Shown here in pieces: positions 54,064 through 62,909 of a stretch of DNA of 64,000 bases. The translations under genes were made by a program, and so were the position numbers. This DNA is from an uncultured Collinsella sp. Lineage in GTDB: Bacteria; Actinomycetota; Coriobacteriia; Coriobacteriales; Coriobacteriaceae. Below the pieces are notes generated by a model that made no database searches, was not told where the DNA came from, and saw only the letters and a list, made by a program, of their open reading frames with translations. The number at the start of each line of letters is the position of its first letter. Position 1 is the first letter of the stretch. Where the stretch lies: contig CAUFBM010000002.1 in the NCBI GenBank assembly GCA_959023295.1, forward strand, positions 62,001 through 126,000. The letters are read 5' to 3'.

Positions 54064-55347
54064 CTAAATGGTTTCCAAGAAAGCTTCGATGCGCGTCTGC
54101 AATTGGCCTGCGTCCTCGCCGGCGTAGTCGGTCGTGATGTGCATGAACGGAATGCCCGCCTCCTCGGCGGCCTTCTCCACGGCGAAGGACTCCATCTCAT
54201 AGAGCGTGCAGAACTGCAGGGCCACGTCGACGATGCCGTCGGCATGCAGGTCCTTGGCCATCTGGACAATGTCCTTCATACGCTGGTCGTTGGGCGTAAA
54301 GACGGCGCAGTTGATCTTAAAGTAGCGCTCGGCGATGGCATCGAGCATCTCGTCGACCGTCTCACCGGACTCGTCGACCAGGTCCTTGTAATAGCGCGAG
54401 CCCGTGCAGGACTCCTCGCCTACCACAATGCCACCGGCTTTCTCGATGAGGTTGAACAGCTTCCAGTTGGGCACGGCCATGGGCGTACCGGTGTACAGGA
54501 TGCGCTTAGTCCCCTTGGGCGCCACGCCCTCTCCGGCCTCGACACGCTGCTCACACTCGGCCGCCATATCGTTAATGGCTCCGGTCAGACGTGGCGTGTC
54601 GTCCATAAAGGCGGCCTGAACGGTCAGCAGGCTGTCAAGACCGCTGATGGGCGCAGGGTCGGCAGCGCGCGTGGCAGCGAGGCGCTGCAGGGCGCGACGC
54701 TTCTCATTGACGGCGTGGATGGCGGCCTTCAGACGCTCAGGCGTAATCGTGACGCCGCACTCTTCCTCGATCTTGGCGGCGAGCTTCTTGACCTCGGCCT
54801 TCCAGGTCACGAGCGTCGACTCGTCGTGTACGTTGGGAATATCCATGACGTACATGTTCTTTTGCGTGGCAAAGAACTCGTAGGCCTTCTTCTTGCCATC
54901 GCAGGTGTTCTCGCCTACCACCAAGTCACTCGACTCAATGTAGGGGCAGACCTCGCCCAGCTTAACGCCGGCAAAGCTCTTGATGAGCGGGCAGGTGTTG
55001 CGCGGCAGATGCTCCTCGACCTTGTCGGTCGCCCAGTCGGCACCCGAGCACAGACCAACTGGAATGCCGTCACAGGCAAGTACGATCTCCTCGGGCACGT
55101 ACACACAGAACGAACCGACGATCTTGGTGGCCTCGCCGGCCTCCTTCTTGTCGAGCATCTCCTTAATACGGCCGCTGTGGATGTTGGTGGCGACAAAATC
55201 CAGGTAGGACGTGGACTTGGGGCGATTGTTCTGCGTCAGGAACATATCGCCGTACATCTGGCCCACGGCGCCCAGCAGCATGTCGTGGTCGGCAAGATTC
55301 ATGCCGAGGCTCTCCCACATCGGATGGAAATCAAATTCTTCAGCCAT
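54064..55347 (-). CDS. Double-cubane-cluster reductase, YjiM/2-hydroxyacyl-CoA dehydratase family (second copy)
   Basis: 427 residues, paralogous to 52750-53937: VGSFCVYVPEEIV, LPRNTCPLIKSFAG, EVCPYIESSDLVVGENTCDGKKKAYEF and VVGEESCTGSRYYKDL. An N-terminal extension of about 55 residues precedes the common part. First large gene of the operon; GAGAGGGGAACC gives the start. The two reductases may form a heterodimer, as the two subunits of HgdAB do, served by the single activase. Confidence 0.85.
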   Translation of the reverse strand: MAEEFDFHPMWESLGMNLADHDMLLGAVGQMYGDMFLTQNNRPKSTSYLDFVATNIHSGRIKEMLDKKEAGEATKIVGSFCVYVPEEIVLACDGIPVGLCSGADWATDKVEEHLPRNTCPLIKSFAGVKLGEVCPYIESSDLVVGENTCDGKKKAYEFFATQKNMYVMDIPNVHDESTLVTWKAEVKKLAAKIEEECGVTITPERLKAAIHAVNEKRRALQRLAATRAADPAPISGLDSLLTVQAAFMDDTPRLTGAINDMAAECEQRVEAGEGVAPKGTKRILYTGTPMAVPNWKLFNLIEKAGGIVVGEESCTGSRYYKDLVDESGETVDEMLDAIAERYFKINCAVFTPNDQRMKDIVQMAKDLHADGIVDVALQFCTLYEMESFAVEKAAEEAGIPFMHITTDYAGEDAGQLQTRIEAFLETI

Positions 55348-55485
55348 GACGGTTCCCCTCTCGAATCAAAAATGAATAGCTACGGTATTGCTGCACGGTG
55401 GGTGGCGAAAACCCGACCGCGCCTAAACCCGGAATTTTGGGGAACCTGCTTTGCAGCTGATTATTTAGTTGTGCGTCGTCTCTCC

Positions 55486-55521
55486 CGGAGCCGTGAACAT
55501 ACCTGCTCATATGCGGCTCCG
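55486..55521 (-). promoter_or_regulatory. Hairpin overlapping the end of a leader ORF
   Basis: CGGAGCCG/CGGCTCCG arms with a 20-base loop. The stop codon of the 22-codon leader ORF falls inside it, so ribosomes finishing the leader would open the stem. Confidence 0.5.
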
Positions 55522-55575
55522 AGCCATATATAGGGCACGCGCGGCAACGCGGCGAATGTATGTCATCTGCGGCAT
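55507..55575 (-). CDS. 22-residue leader ORF upstream of the reductase operon
   Basis: ATG at 55575 preceded by a near-perfect AAAGGAGGGTGCGCAC. Encodes MPQMTYIRRVAARALYMARS plus two residues, basic (five Arg) and amphipathic. It is the first translatable ORF after the predicted promoter and ends in a hairpin, 160 bases before the first reductase gene. It could be an attenuation leader or a small membrane-active peptide; homology cannot be judged by eye. Confidence 0.45.
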   Translation of the reverse strand: MPQMTYIRRVAARALYMARSRI

Positions 55576-55605
55576 GTGCGCACCCTCCTTTACAAGTTAA
55601 GGTCA

Positions 55606-55643
55606 ACTATATCAACGGTCGTCGACCATGCGAACACCGTTGA
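55606..55643 (-). promoter_or_regulatory. Predicted promoter with inverted-repeat operator
   Basis: TATAGT (55606-55611) as -10, with no good -35. The inverted repeat TCAACGGT (55612-55619)...ACCGTTGA (55636-55643), spaced 16, covers the -35 region, as expected for an activator or repressor site. The rest of 55644-55735 shows no gene. Confidence 0.45.
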
Positions 55644-55738
55644 CATTCGTACGACAGCCTCGTGTGCCATCGTTTAATAAATAATTATCTTAATTGATAA
55701 GAGTTTGCCATCCCTCATTCGGCGCGCGGCAAGACAAA

Positions 55739-55765
55739 GCCGCCGAGGCTTATATCCCCGACGGC
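55739..55765 (-). terminator. modC terminator
   Basis: GCCGCCGAGG and CCCCGACGGC arms, then TTTGTCTT on the minus strand, just past the modC stop. Confidence 0.7.
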
Positions 55766-55776
55766 ATTACCCGGCG

Positions 55777-56847
55777 TTATCGACAAACCAAGTGGATTCT
55801 ACTCGCATCGAAGTGCATGCGCAGCGTCTCGCCTGCTTGCGGCAGCTCGTCGACAGGCACGCCCACCTTGTTGACCTTCCACTGCAGACGCGTGGGCGCA
55901 TCAGCGCGCGGCACGTCCAGCAGCACCAGGCGCTCAAAACGCGAATCGCTCACGCGGGCCACGTGCAAATCATAGCTGTTGCGTCCCCGCTCCGCGCGAT
56001 TGTCAACATGGAAGTAGCTTGCGCGAATGCCCAGGTACGCTGCATTATCGGGAACCTCGCGACCCACATTAAAGGTCATGCCCCAGTCGAGGGCCTCAAC
56101 TTCTTCGTCGCCGATCTTGCGCGCCCGGCTTGTGTTCTTGCAGCCCGTCAGGCGCAGTGCCGCCAGCGTCTGCGGACGGCGGACCACGTCCTCGACGGAG
56201 CCGATCTCCTCAACATGCCCGTCGTGCATCACGCAGATGCGCCCGCACAGGCGGCACGCTTCGTCGATGTCGTGGCTCACGTAGAGCACGGTGCGGTTGC
56301 ATACATCGAACAGGTCGAGCATGTTCTGTTCGAGGGCGCTCTTAAGATAGGAATCGAGTGCGCTCATGGGCTCGTCGAACATAAAAATGCCCGGATGCGC
56401 CGCCACCATGCGGGCAAGCGCCACACGTTGTTGCTGACCGCCCGAGAGTCGCGCGGGATAGCGGTCGGCAAAATCGGACAGACCGAAAATGCCCAGATAG
56501 CGCTCGGCGAGCTTTTTGCGCGCGGCGGCGTCGCCCGCATCCTTTACACCGGCGCATACGTTATCGGCCACCGTCATGTTGGGAAACAGCTGATAGTTTT
56601 GGAACAGCAGGGCGCATTTTCGCTCCTGGGGCGACAGGTTGATGCCCGTCGCCGAGTCAAAAAAGGTCACGCCGTTGACGACGATCTTGCCCTCGTCGGG
56701 CGTCTCCACGCCGGCGATGCAGCGCAGCGTACAGCTCTTGCCGCAACCCGAGGCACCGAGCAGCGCCACACGATCCTCGCCGGCCTCAAGCTGCATGTCG
56801 AGCATAAACCCGGGATAGCGCTTTTTGATATCCAGAACGAGCGACAT
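55777..56847 (-). CDS. modC: Molybdate ABC transporter ATPase
   Basis: 356 residues. Walker A LLGASGCGKSCTLRC, Q-loop LFQNYQLF, signature LSGGQQQRVALARM, Walker B IFMFDEPMSAL and the switch His in YVSHDIDEA. A C-terminal 120-residue TOBE-like domain follows, as in ModC. It powers molybdate import with ModB and ModA. Three bases after modB. Confidence 0.88.
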   Translation of the reverse strand: MSLVLDIKKRYPGFMLDMQLEAGEDRVALLGASGCGKSCTLRCIAGVETPDEGKIVVNGVTFFDSATGINLSPQERKCALLFQNYQLFPNMTVADNVCAGVKDAGDAAARKKLAERYLGIFGLSDFADRYPARLSGGQQQRVALARMVAAHPGIFMFDEPMSALDSYLKSALEQNMLDLFDVCNRTVLYVSHDIDEACRLCGRICVMHDGHVEEIGSVEDVVRRPQTLAALRLTGCKNTSRARKIGDEEVEALDWGMTFNVGREVPDNAAYLGIRASYFHVDNRAERGRNSYDLHVARVSDSRFERLVLLDVPRADAPTRLQWKVNKVGVPVDELPQAGETLRMHFDASRIHLVCR

Positions 56848-56850
56848 GGC

Positions 56851-58293
56851 CTATCGACCTCCCTGCAAAGCGGCATCATCGCGCATGAGCTCGGCCAGCG
56901 CCTCGCGATCGATACGCAAGGCATCGCCGCCCGCCGGGTCGAGCGAATCGCCCTGTCCGGCAAGATCTTTGATCCGCTTGCGCTCCGCACGGGAAAGGCC
57001 CCGCTCGCGATACTTTTGCGAATGAGCGGTGTACATATTGATGAACAGGATGACCAGGAAACTGAACACGATTACGACGATGACCCAAAAGAGCGCCACC
57101 GACGTGTTGCCGCCCATCCACTCAAAGTAGATGGCGATGGGGATGGTCTGGGTAATGCCGGCGTAGTTGCCCGCAAAGAACAGGGTGCAGCCAAACTCGC
57201 CCATGGCACGCGCGAAGGCGAGCACCGTGCCGGCGGCAATCGAGGGCCAGCCAAGCGGCATCATGAGCTTGGCAAAGATGCGACGTTCGGACCATCCCAA
57301 GGTTCGCGCGGCGTCGAGCATCTGCGTGTCGAGGCTCTCGAAGGCTCCGAGCGCCGTGCGGTAGACCAGGGGAAACGACACCACCACGGCGGATATCACC
57401 GCCGCGGGCCACGTAAAGACGATCGAGATGCCATGCGCGATAAGCCACCGACCGACCCCGGTCGATCGACCAAACAGCATGAGGAGCAGAAAGCCGCAAA
57501 CCGTGGGCGGCAGCACCATAGGGATGGTAAAGACCGAGTCGAGCAGGCCCTTGATACGGCTCGTAGTACCCATGGTCTTCCATGCGGCAAACAGGCCCAG
57601 CGCAAAGGAGATCAGCAGGGCGAGGCCGCTCGTTTTGATAGACACCCAAAACGGACGATAGTCGATGTCGCCCAAAAAGGAGGCCAAGGAGGTCAAGGGG
57701 CCCTGCTCATCCCGCAACACGACAGACGATGCCTCTACCATTTGAGCGCTATCAAGCCAACGCGCGCCGCCCTTGGCATCACCCGAGGCTGATGCAATCA
57801 CCACATAGCGGTCCCCATCCGCACCGCGCTCGTCAAAGCTATAGGTATACCCGCCGGCATCAAACGTTGTTTCCGCCGTGACATACCAAGGAAGATCCAC
57901 GTCCCCCAGCTGCGCACCTCCCATGCAGTTTGCGCTGTCGAGCTCACAGACGAGGGCCTTGAGACCCGATACGCACTCGTTGTCCTGCGGATCCAACCCA
58001 TACTTCTCGACCGCCTTGGGCGATATCCACACCACAACGCGATCGGCGGCAGGCGCCACTACAAGGTCCACGTCCTCGTCAACGGGAAACCGGTAGCCCT
58101 CAGGCTGGCCCTCCATGGCACGAGCGGTCCCCTTGGCCAACCGCTCAAAACCTTCGATCCCATAGGAAAGCCCATGAGCGGTCGCAGCAACCTGGGCCCC
58201 GTGCTCAGCGTCCCCGGCAAACGCAAATCCCGGCACCCAGCAAAGCGCGAAGGTCAAAGCACAGGCGACAAGCATGCGGAATCTATTAAGCAC
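56851..58293 (-). CDS. modB: Molybdate permease with an unusual N-terminal extracytoplasmic domain
   Basis: 480 residues; an ordinary ModB has about 220. The C-terminal 250 are the permease: about five to six membrane segments with the EAA-like loop ALGAFESLDTQMLDAARTLGWSERRIF. The N-terminus is a signal-like helix (MLVACALTFALCWVPGFAFA) followed by about 190 residues of soluble domain with two cysteine sites (ECVSGLKALVC, DSANCMGG) and no known match. Start: GTG at 58293 behind TTGGAGC; the ATG at 58275 is an alternative. The domain lies outside the membrane. Confidence 0.82.
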   Translation of the reverse strand: MLNRFRMLVACALTFALCWVPGFAFAGDAEHGAQVAATAHGLSYGIEGFERLAKGTARAMEGQPEGYRFPVDEDVDLVVAPAADRVVVWISPKAVEKYGLDPQDNECVSGLKALVCELDSANCMGGAQLGDVDLPWYVTAETTFDAGGYTYSFDERGADGDRYVVIASASGDAKGGARWLDSAQMVEASSVVLRDEQGPLTSLASFLGDIDYRPFWVSIKTSGLALLISFALGLFAAWKTMGTTSRIKGLLDSVFTIPMVLPPTVCGFLLLMLFGRSTGVGRWLIAHGISIVFTWPAAVISAVVVSFPLVYRTALGAFESLDTQMLDAARTLGWSERRIFAKLMMPLGWPSIAAGTVLAFARAMGEFGCTLFFAGNYAGITQTIPIAIYFEWMGGNTSVALFWVIVVIVFSFLVILFINMYTAHSQKYRERGLSRAERKRIKDLAGQGDSLDPAGGDALRIDREALAELMRDDAALQGGR

Positions 58294-58361
58294 GAAAAGC
58301 TCCAAGCGAATACAAGGACGAAGTGAAAAACAAAACGATGGAATTATCGCGCCAAGCCGCA

Positions 58362-59234
58362 CTACGCGGAAAGCTCAAAGCCGTACTTGGCCCAAATCTT
58401 CTGGGCCTTCTTGTTGGTCAGGCAGAAGTCGATGAACGCCTTGGCCTTGTCGGCGTGCTCGGAGCTCTCGGCAACGGCACCCGGGTACACGATGGGCTTG
58501 TGCGAGTCCTCGGGGCACACAAAGGCTTCCTCGATGCCGTCGTAGCGGAAGATGTCGGAGCTGTAGACAAAACCAGCCACGCAGTCGCCCGTAGAGACGT
58601 AAGACGCAGCAGTGCCGACCTTGTCGGCCAGGGCCACCTTGTCGGCGATCTCGGGAGCATACTCGCCGTCGTCGCCCTCGGTACCGGTGTAGAGGCCCAC
58701 GGAGGCCAGGGCCTGGTTGGCGTACTTGCCGGCGGGGACGGTCTTGGCGTCGCCAATGGCAATCTTACCGTCCAGATTCGCGACGTCGGCGATGGCCTCG
58801 ACCTTAGTATCGGAGCCCTCGGCGCGAATGATCACGAGGTCGTTGACGAACATGTCCTCACGCGTGTCGGCATCGACGAGCTCGGCGGCTTCGGCGTCGT
58901 CCATGGTGCCCTTGGAGGCCGTGATGAGCACGTCGACGGCGGCACCGGCACGCATCTGCTCAACGAGGTCGCCGGAGGCCTTAAACTGCGTGTCGGCAAA
59001 GGTGGTGCCGGTCTGCCCGGTGTAGAGCTCCTGAACCTCGGGCAGGGCCTTCTCGAGCGAGTTGGCGGCAAAGACCTGCAGCTCGACAGCTTTCTTGGAA
59101 GATGCCTTAGCAGAACCGGCATCGGATCCGGCCGGCTCGGACGTCTTGCTGCCCGAGCAACCGGCAAGACCAAGGCCGGCAGCGGCGACAGCAGAAAGTG
59201 AGACGAATCCGCGGCGAGAAACCAAATCGAACAT
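58362..59234 (-). CDS. modA: Molybdate-binding lipoprotein
   Basis: 290 residues from the ATG at 59234 (AAAGGG upstream). Twin-arginine-like start SRRGFVSLSAVAAAGLGLAGC with a lipobox LAGC. The mature protein has VQVFAANSLEKALPEVQEL-type first strand (LQVFAANSLEKALPEV), VDVLITASKGTMD and NDLVIIRAEGSDT. It captures molybdate or tungstate outside the cell for ModB/ModC. First gene of the operon. Confidence 0.9.
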   Translation of the reverse strand: MFDLVSRRGFVSLSAVAAAGLGLAGCSGSKTSEPAGSDAGSAKASSKKAVELQVFAANSLEKALPEVQELYTGQTGTTFADTQFKASGDLVEQMRAGAAVDVLITASKGTMDDAEAAELVDADTREDMFVNDLVIIRAEGSDTKVEAIADVANLDGKIAIGDAKTVPAGKYANQALASVGLYTGTEGDDGEYAPEIADKVALADKVGTAASYVSTGDCVAGFVYSSDIFRYDGIEEAFVCPEDSHKPIVYPGAVAESSEHADKAKAFIDFCLTNKKAQKIWAKYGFELSA

Positions 59235-59327
59235 ATTCAACCCTTTCGGATCTTGTGCCCGGGTACCCCACCGCGGGCTTTAATCTGCAATCAGCTTATA
59301 CTTCTGCGCGAATAATGATTATGAGAA

Positions 59328-59356
59328 ATTATTCTCTCCAGAGAATATAGTTTCAA
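59328..59356 (-). promoter_or_regulatory. modA promoter with palindromic operator
   Basis: TTGAAA (59351-59356), 17 bases, AATAAT (59328-59333). The spacer and -10 contain the perfect palindrome ATTCTCTGGAGAGAAT (59331-59346). Probably a repressor site responding to molybdate; no ModE-type gene is in the window. Confidence 0.65.
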
Positions 59357-59396
59357 GTTACCGTGCACCTCGGTGTCGCTTCGGCGGAAAACAAAA

Positions 59397-59423
59397 GCGG
59401 AGCGACCGATAAGGTCGCCCCGC
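59397..59423 (-). terminator. mogA terminator
   Basis: GCGG(A)GCGACC hairpin with complement, then TTTTGT on the minus strand, just beyond the mogA stop and upstream of the modA promoter. Confidence 0.8.
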
Positions 59424-59437
59424 CGCAGGTAAACCGC

Positions 59438-59917
59438 TTAGTTGGTATGTCCGCCGCCCGCTGTCATCTGAGCCGCATGCTCCAGCTGGTCCGCTATGGC
59501 CTCCCAGCTTTCGCGGGCGGCCTTCGTAGAACCGGGATAGTTTACGACAAGTGTATGACCTCGTTGCATGCAAATAGCACGCGAGAGCATGGCGCGGCGC
59601 GTCTTGGTCATCGAATACGCGCGGATTGCCTCTGCAATACCCGGCACATCGCGGTCGCAGACGGAACGCGTCGCCTCGGGCGTTACATCGCGCATCGAAA
59701 GCCCCGTGCCGCCGCAGGTGAGCACGACATTGGCGTGGCACTCATCGGCGGCTTCCACAATGGCATCACCGATCTCGCTGACGTCGTCGCGCACGACCAC
59801 ATGTGAGGCGACCGTCCAGCCCTGTGCCTCGATAAGTTCCTCGAGTGCGGCTCCAGCCTCGTCCTGGGCAAGATCGCGCGTATCCGAGCACGTCACAATC
59901 GAAATCTTCAGCTCCAT
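59438..59917 (-). CDS. mogA: MogA/MoaB-type molybdopterin adenylyltransferase
   Basis: 159 residues from the ATG at 59917, set by AGGAGGAATGCT. Typical motifs: ISIVTCSDTRD, VVLTCGGTGLSMRDVTPEAT and VVNYPGSTKAARES. It adenylates molybdopterin before metal insertion by MoeA. The gene is 10 bases after moeA. Confidence 0.9.
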   Translation of the reverse strand: MELKISIVTCSDTRDLAQDEAGAALEELIEAQGWTVASHVVVRDDVSEIGDAIVEAADECHANVVLTCGGTGLSMRDVTPEATRSVCDRDVPGIAEAIRAYSMTKTRRAMLSRAICMQRGHTLVVNYPGSTKAARESWEAIADQLEHAAQMTAGGGHTN

Positions 59918-59927
59918 AGCATTCCTC

Positions 59928-61190
59928 CTACAACACGGCGCCCTCGGGCAGGTCGACGCGAACAACGTCCACGGCATCGCCCGCCTTGAACTCGCACGGT
60001 CCTTCGTCAATACGCAGTAGACAGTTGGCCCGCTGCATCGTGCCGAGCAGCGCCGAATTCTGTGTCTTGGCCTCGGTCACCAACAGCTCACCGGTCTCGA
60101 AGTCGCGCAAAACCGTGGCGCGATCGAAGAAGCGGCGATGCTGTCGCTTTTTCACGCCGTGTGTGAGCGTCGCCTGCTGCACGGGACGCGCAACCTCGGC
60201 AAAACCGCGCATCTTGCGAATCGCCGGACGGGCAAGCATCTCAAAGCCCACATACGCCGCGGCCGGATTGCCCGAAAGCCCCAGGTAGGGCTTACCCCCG
60301 AGCAAGCCAAACGTGATGGCCTTACCCGGACGCATCGAGATGCGATCGAACAGTACCTCGCCCTCGCGCCGGACGAGCGCCGTCACGAAATCGTAATCGC
60401 CCGCCGAGGCGCCACCGCTCGTAATGACAAAATCGCACTCCTGCACGGCGCGATGCACCAACTCGGCGATTGCCTGCTCATCATCGGGCGCAATGCCGTA
60501 GAACACGGGCTCGGCGCCGGCATCGAGTGCTTCGGCCATCAACGCCGACGAGTTGGAGTCGCGAATCTGCCCGCGTGCCGGCAGCTCGCTCGGTGCGACC
60601 AGCTCCGTGCCCAGCGAGATAATGCCCACGCGCGGAGCGGCATGGACCTTCACGCTCGCGTAACCGGCGCTCGCCAGCAGACCCGCGCCCGCCGGAGCCA
60701 CGACCTCGCCGGCGTGCATCACAACATCGCCGGCATGGGCCTCCTCGGCGGCAGAGCGAACGTTCTCCCCTACCTTGGCAGGCGCCGAGAACCTCACACG
60801 CGAGCCCTCGTTGCCGTCGCCATCGAGCACGTCGACGATCTCGTATTTCACCACGGCATCGGCACCTTCGGGTACCGGCGCGCCCGTCATGATGCGGACC
60901 GTCTCACCCACGCCGAGCACGCCCTCAAAGACATGGCCCGCTGCTTCGTGTCCAATAACGTCGAGCGTCACCGGCGCCTCGCCAGATGTCTGCGCCAAGT
61001 CCGCCGAGCGCACGGCATATCCGTCCATAGCGCTGTTGGCAAACGGCGAGATGTCGATATCGGCCACCGCGTCCTCTGCCAAGGGAAGACCGGCGGCCTG
61101 CCACACGGGAATCTCGATGAGATCCGTCGGAGCAACGTGCGACAAAACAATCGACTGTGCATCCTCCAGCGGAATGAGTTTCTCTGCCAT
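59928..61190 (-). CDS. moeA: Molybdenum insertase
   Basis: 420 residues from the ATG at 61190 behind AAGAGGTGCAC. Order: LIPLEDAQSIVLSHV, NSAMDGYAVRSAD, IMTGAPVPEGADAVVKYE, LGTELVAPSE with RDSNSSAL, ITSGGASAGDYDFV and GLSGNPAAAYVGFEML. Inserts molybdenum into adenylated molybdopterin to form Moco. Operon moeA-mogA. Confidence 0.94.
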   Translation of the reverse strand: MAEKLIPLEDAQSIVLSHVAPTDLIEIPVWQAAGLPLAEDAVADIDISPFANSAMDGYAVRSADLAQTSGEAPVTLDVIGHEAAGHVFEGVLGVGETVRIMTGAPVPEGADAVVKYEIVDVLDGDGNEGSRVRFSAPAKVGENVRSAAEEAHAGDVVMHAGEVVAPAGAGLLASAGYASVKVHAAPRVGIISLGTELVAPSELPARGQIRDSNSSALMAEALDAGAEPVFYGIAPDDEQAIAELVHRAVQECDFVITSGGASAGDYDFVTALVRREGEVLFDRISMRPGKAITFGLLGGKPYLGLSGNPAAAYVGFEMLARPAIRKMRGFAEVARPVQQATLTHGVKKRQHRRFFDRATVLRDFETGELLVTEAKTQNSALLGTMQRANCLLRIDEGPCEFKAGDAVDVVRVDLPEGAVL

Positions 61191-61400
61191 GTGCACCTCT
61201 TAATGCTACGGCGCACAACAGTGGCGCCGGTTCTTTATGCTTGTCTCAGTATAATCCCCCGACGCACGACCGCGACTCGGCCTGTACCCGCAAATACACC
61301 TGTCGGCTGCAAGCCGCGAAACAGAATGGAAACCAACCCACCGGTTCGTCACGTTTGCCGCGTTCTATAATGCTTGCGTTGCAACCTAAAAGAGGAACGT

Positions 61401-62822
61401 ATGGCTCATAACGACAAACCCGAAAGCGCAAACGAGGCGCAGGATCATTCCCAGCCGCTCGATGACGGCGGCTTTTTCTCCCTGAACGACGCCATCATGG
61501 CAGGCAGGCATCAGCTCACCCGCTCCGAACATCTCTTGGCTGCCGACACGCGTCGCAACGCCCGCAACCTACTCGCGAGCGCTAAGTTGCTCGTACTCGT
61601 CGTCATCGTCTCGCTCGCCATGGGCGTTGCCGCTTGGGCGTTTTTGGCCTCGTTGAATATCGCGACCGACTATCGCGAGCACCATGCGTGGATTTACGCG
61701 CTGCTTCCCGTTGTGGGCGTTGCAACCGCATGGGTGTACAAAAACCACGGTCTCGCCGCCAAGCGTGGCAACAACCTGGTCATTGACTCCGCCCTGGGCA
61801 CACGCCTCATCCATATGCGCATGGCCGTCCTCACCTTCATCTGCTCCACGCTCACGCACCTAACGGGCGGATCGGCCGGTCGCGAGGGAGCCGCGGTGCA
61901 GATTGGCGGCACCATCGCCAGCAATGTATCTAGCCTGGCCCACCTCAAAAAGCATGATCACCACGACCTCATGCTCGCCGGCATCTCGTCGGCCTTTGGC
62001 GCCGTATTCGGCTCGCCCCTCGCCGGCGCGTTCTTTGGCATGGAGATGTGCTTTATCGGCAAGATCGACTACACCGCAGGCATCTACTGCCTGGTCGCCT
62101 CGTTTACCGGCTACTTTACGTCGCTCGCCCTGGGTACCGAGTACGAAGCGAATGTCATCGCCAGCGTTCCCGCCATGACGCCCAAAACGGTCGTCATCAT
62201 TGTTGTCAGCGCCATTATCTTCGGTCTGACGGCACGCCTCTTTGCCTGGTCGGTTCGAACCGTCAAGAGCCTGTACGGTCGCTTTATCACCAATTACCTT
62301 GTTCGCGCACTTATAGGCGCACTCGTGGTTTTGGCCGCCTATGCCCTCCTCGACGCCTGGGACTACGCCGGCCTTTCCACGTGGCTTTCGGGCGCCGGAT
62401 TTGCAGGCAACACCACCCTGGCGGACGCAGCCATCAAGTTGGTCGTCACAGCGATTACCCTGGGCGCGGGCTTCCAAGGCGGCGAGGTCACGCCCCTGTT
62501 TGGCATCGGTGCGGCACTCGGTGGCTGGATCGGTTGCCTTACCGGGCTCGACCCCAGTTTTCTGGCGGCTCTCGGCATGCTCGGCGTGTTCTGCGCCGGC
62601 CTCAACGTACCCATCACCACCTGCATGATGGCCATCGACCTGTTCCACGGCACGGCCGCCGGGTTCTTTGTCATCGTGGCCTTTATCAGCTATCTCGCCG
62701 GCGGACACCGCGGCGTGTACCCCGCCCAGCGCATCATCTCACCCAAGCGCCGTTCACTTATTGTGGATGAGGGCGGTACGGTAGCGGATGCTATCGAGCG
62801 CCACAACGACCTGATAGAGTAG
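61401..62822 (+). CDS. ClC-family chloride channel/antiporter
   Basis: 473 residues from the ATG at 61401 with AGAGGAACGT upstream. About 10-12 membrane helices. Selectivity segments GGSAGREGAAVQIGG (with the gating Glu), GISSAFGAVFGSPLAGAFFGMEM, and GAGFQGGEVTPLFGIGAALGG near the C-terminus. Cytoplasmic N-terminus of about 45 residues; no CBS domains. Moves chloride or fluoride, often in exchange for protons. Stand-alone. Confidence 0.9.
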   Translation: MAHNDKPESANEAQDHSQPLDDGGFFSLNDAIMAGRHQLTRSEHLLAADTRRNARNLLASAKLLVLVVIVSLAMGVAAWAFLASLNIATDYREHHAWIYALLPVVGVATAWVYKNHGLAAKRGNNLVIDSALGTRLIHMRMAVLTFICSTLTHLTGGSAGREGAAVQIGGTIASNVSSLAHLKKHDHHDLMLAGISSAFGAVFGSPLAGAFFGMEMCFIGKIDYTAGIYCLVASFTGYFTSLALGTEYEANVIASVPAMTPKTVVIIVVSAIIFGLTARLFAWSVRTVKSLYGRFITNYLVRALIGALVVLAAYALLDAWDYAGLSTWLSGAGFAGNTTLADAAIKLVVTAITLGAGFQGGEVTPLFGIGAALGGWIGCLTGLDPSFLAALGMLGVFCAGLNVPITTCMMAIDLFHGTAAGFFVIVAFISYLAGGHRGVYPAQRIISPKRRSLIVDEGGTVADAIERHNDLIE

Positions 62823-62909
62823 ACGTAAGTATTCGTCGTGCAGCCACAATCGGGGGCAATTCGACCCGAGCGCGACCGCACTGTCATGCCACACGCTGGG
62901 AGTCGCCCC

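Noticed and set aside
55340..55606. 88-codon minus-strand frame across the reductase leader
   Set aside because: Overlaps the start of the next gene, lacks a good start signal and is out of frame with the 22-codon ORF, which has the strong ribosome binding site.
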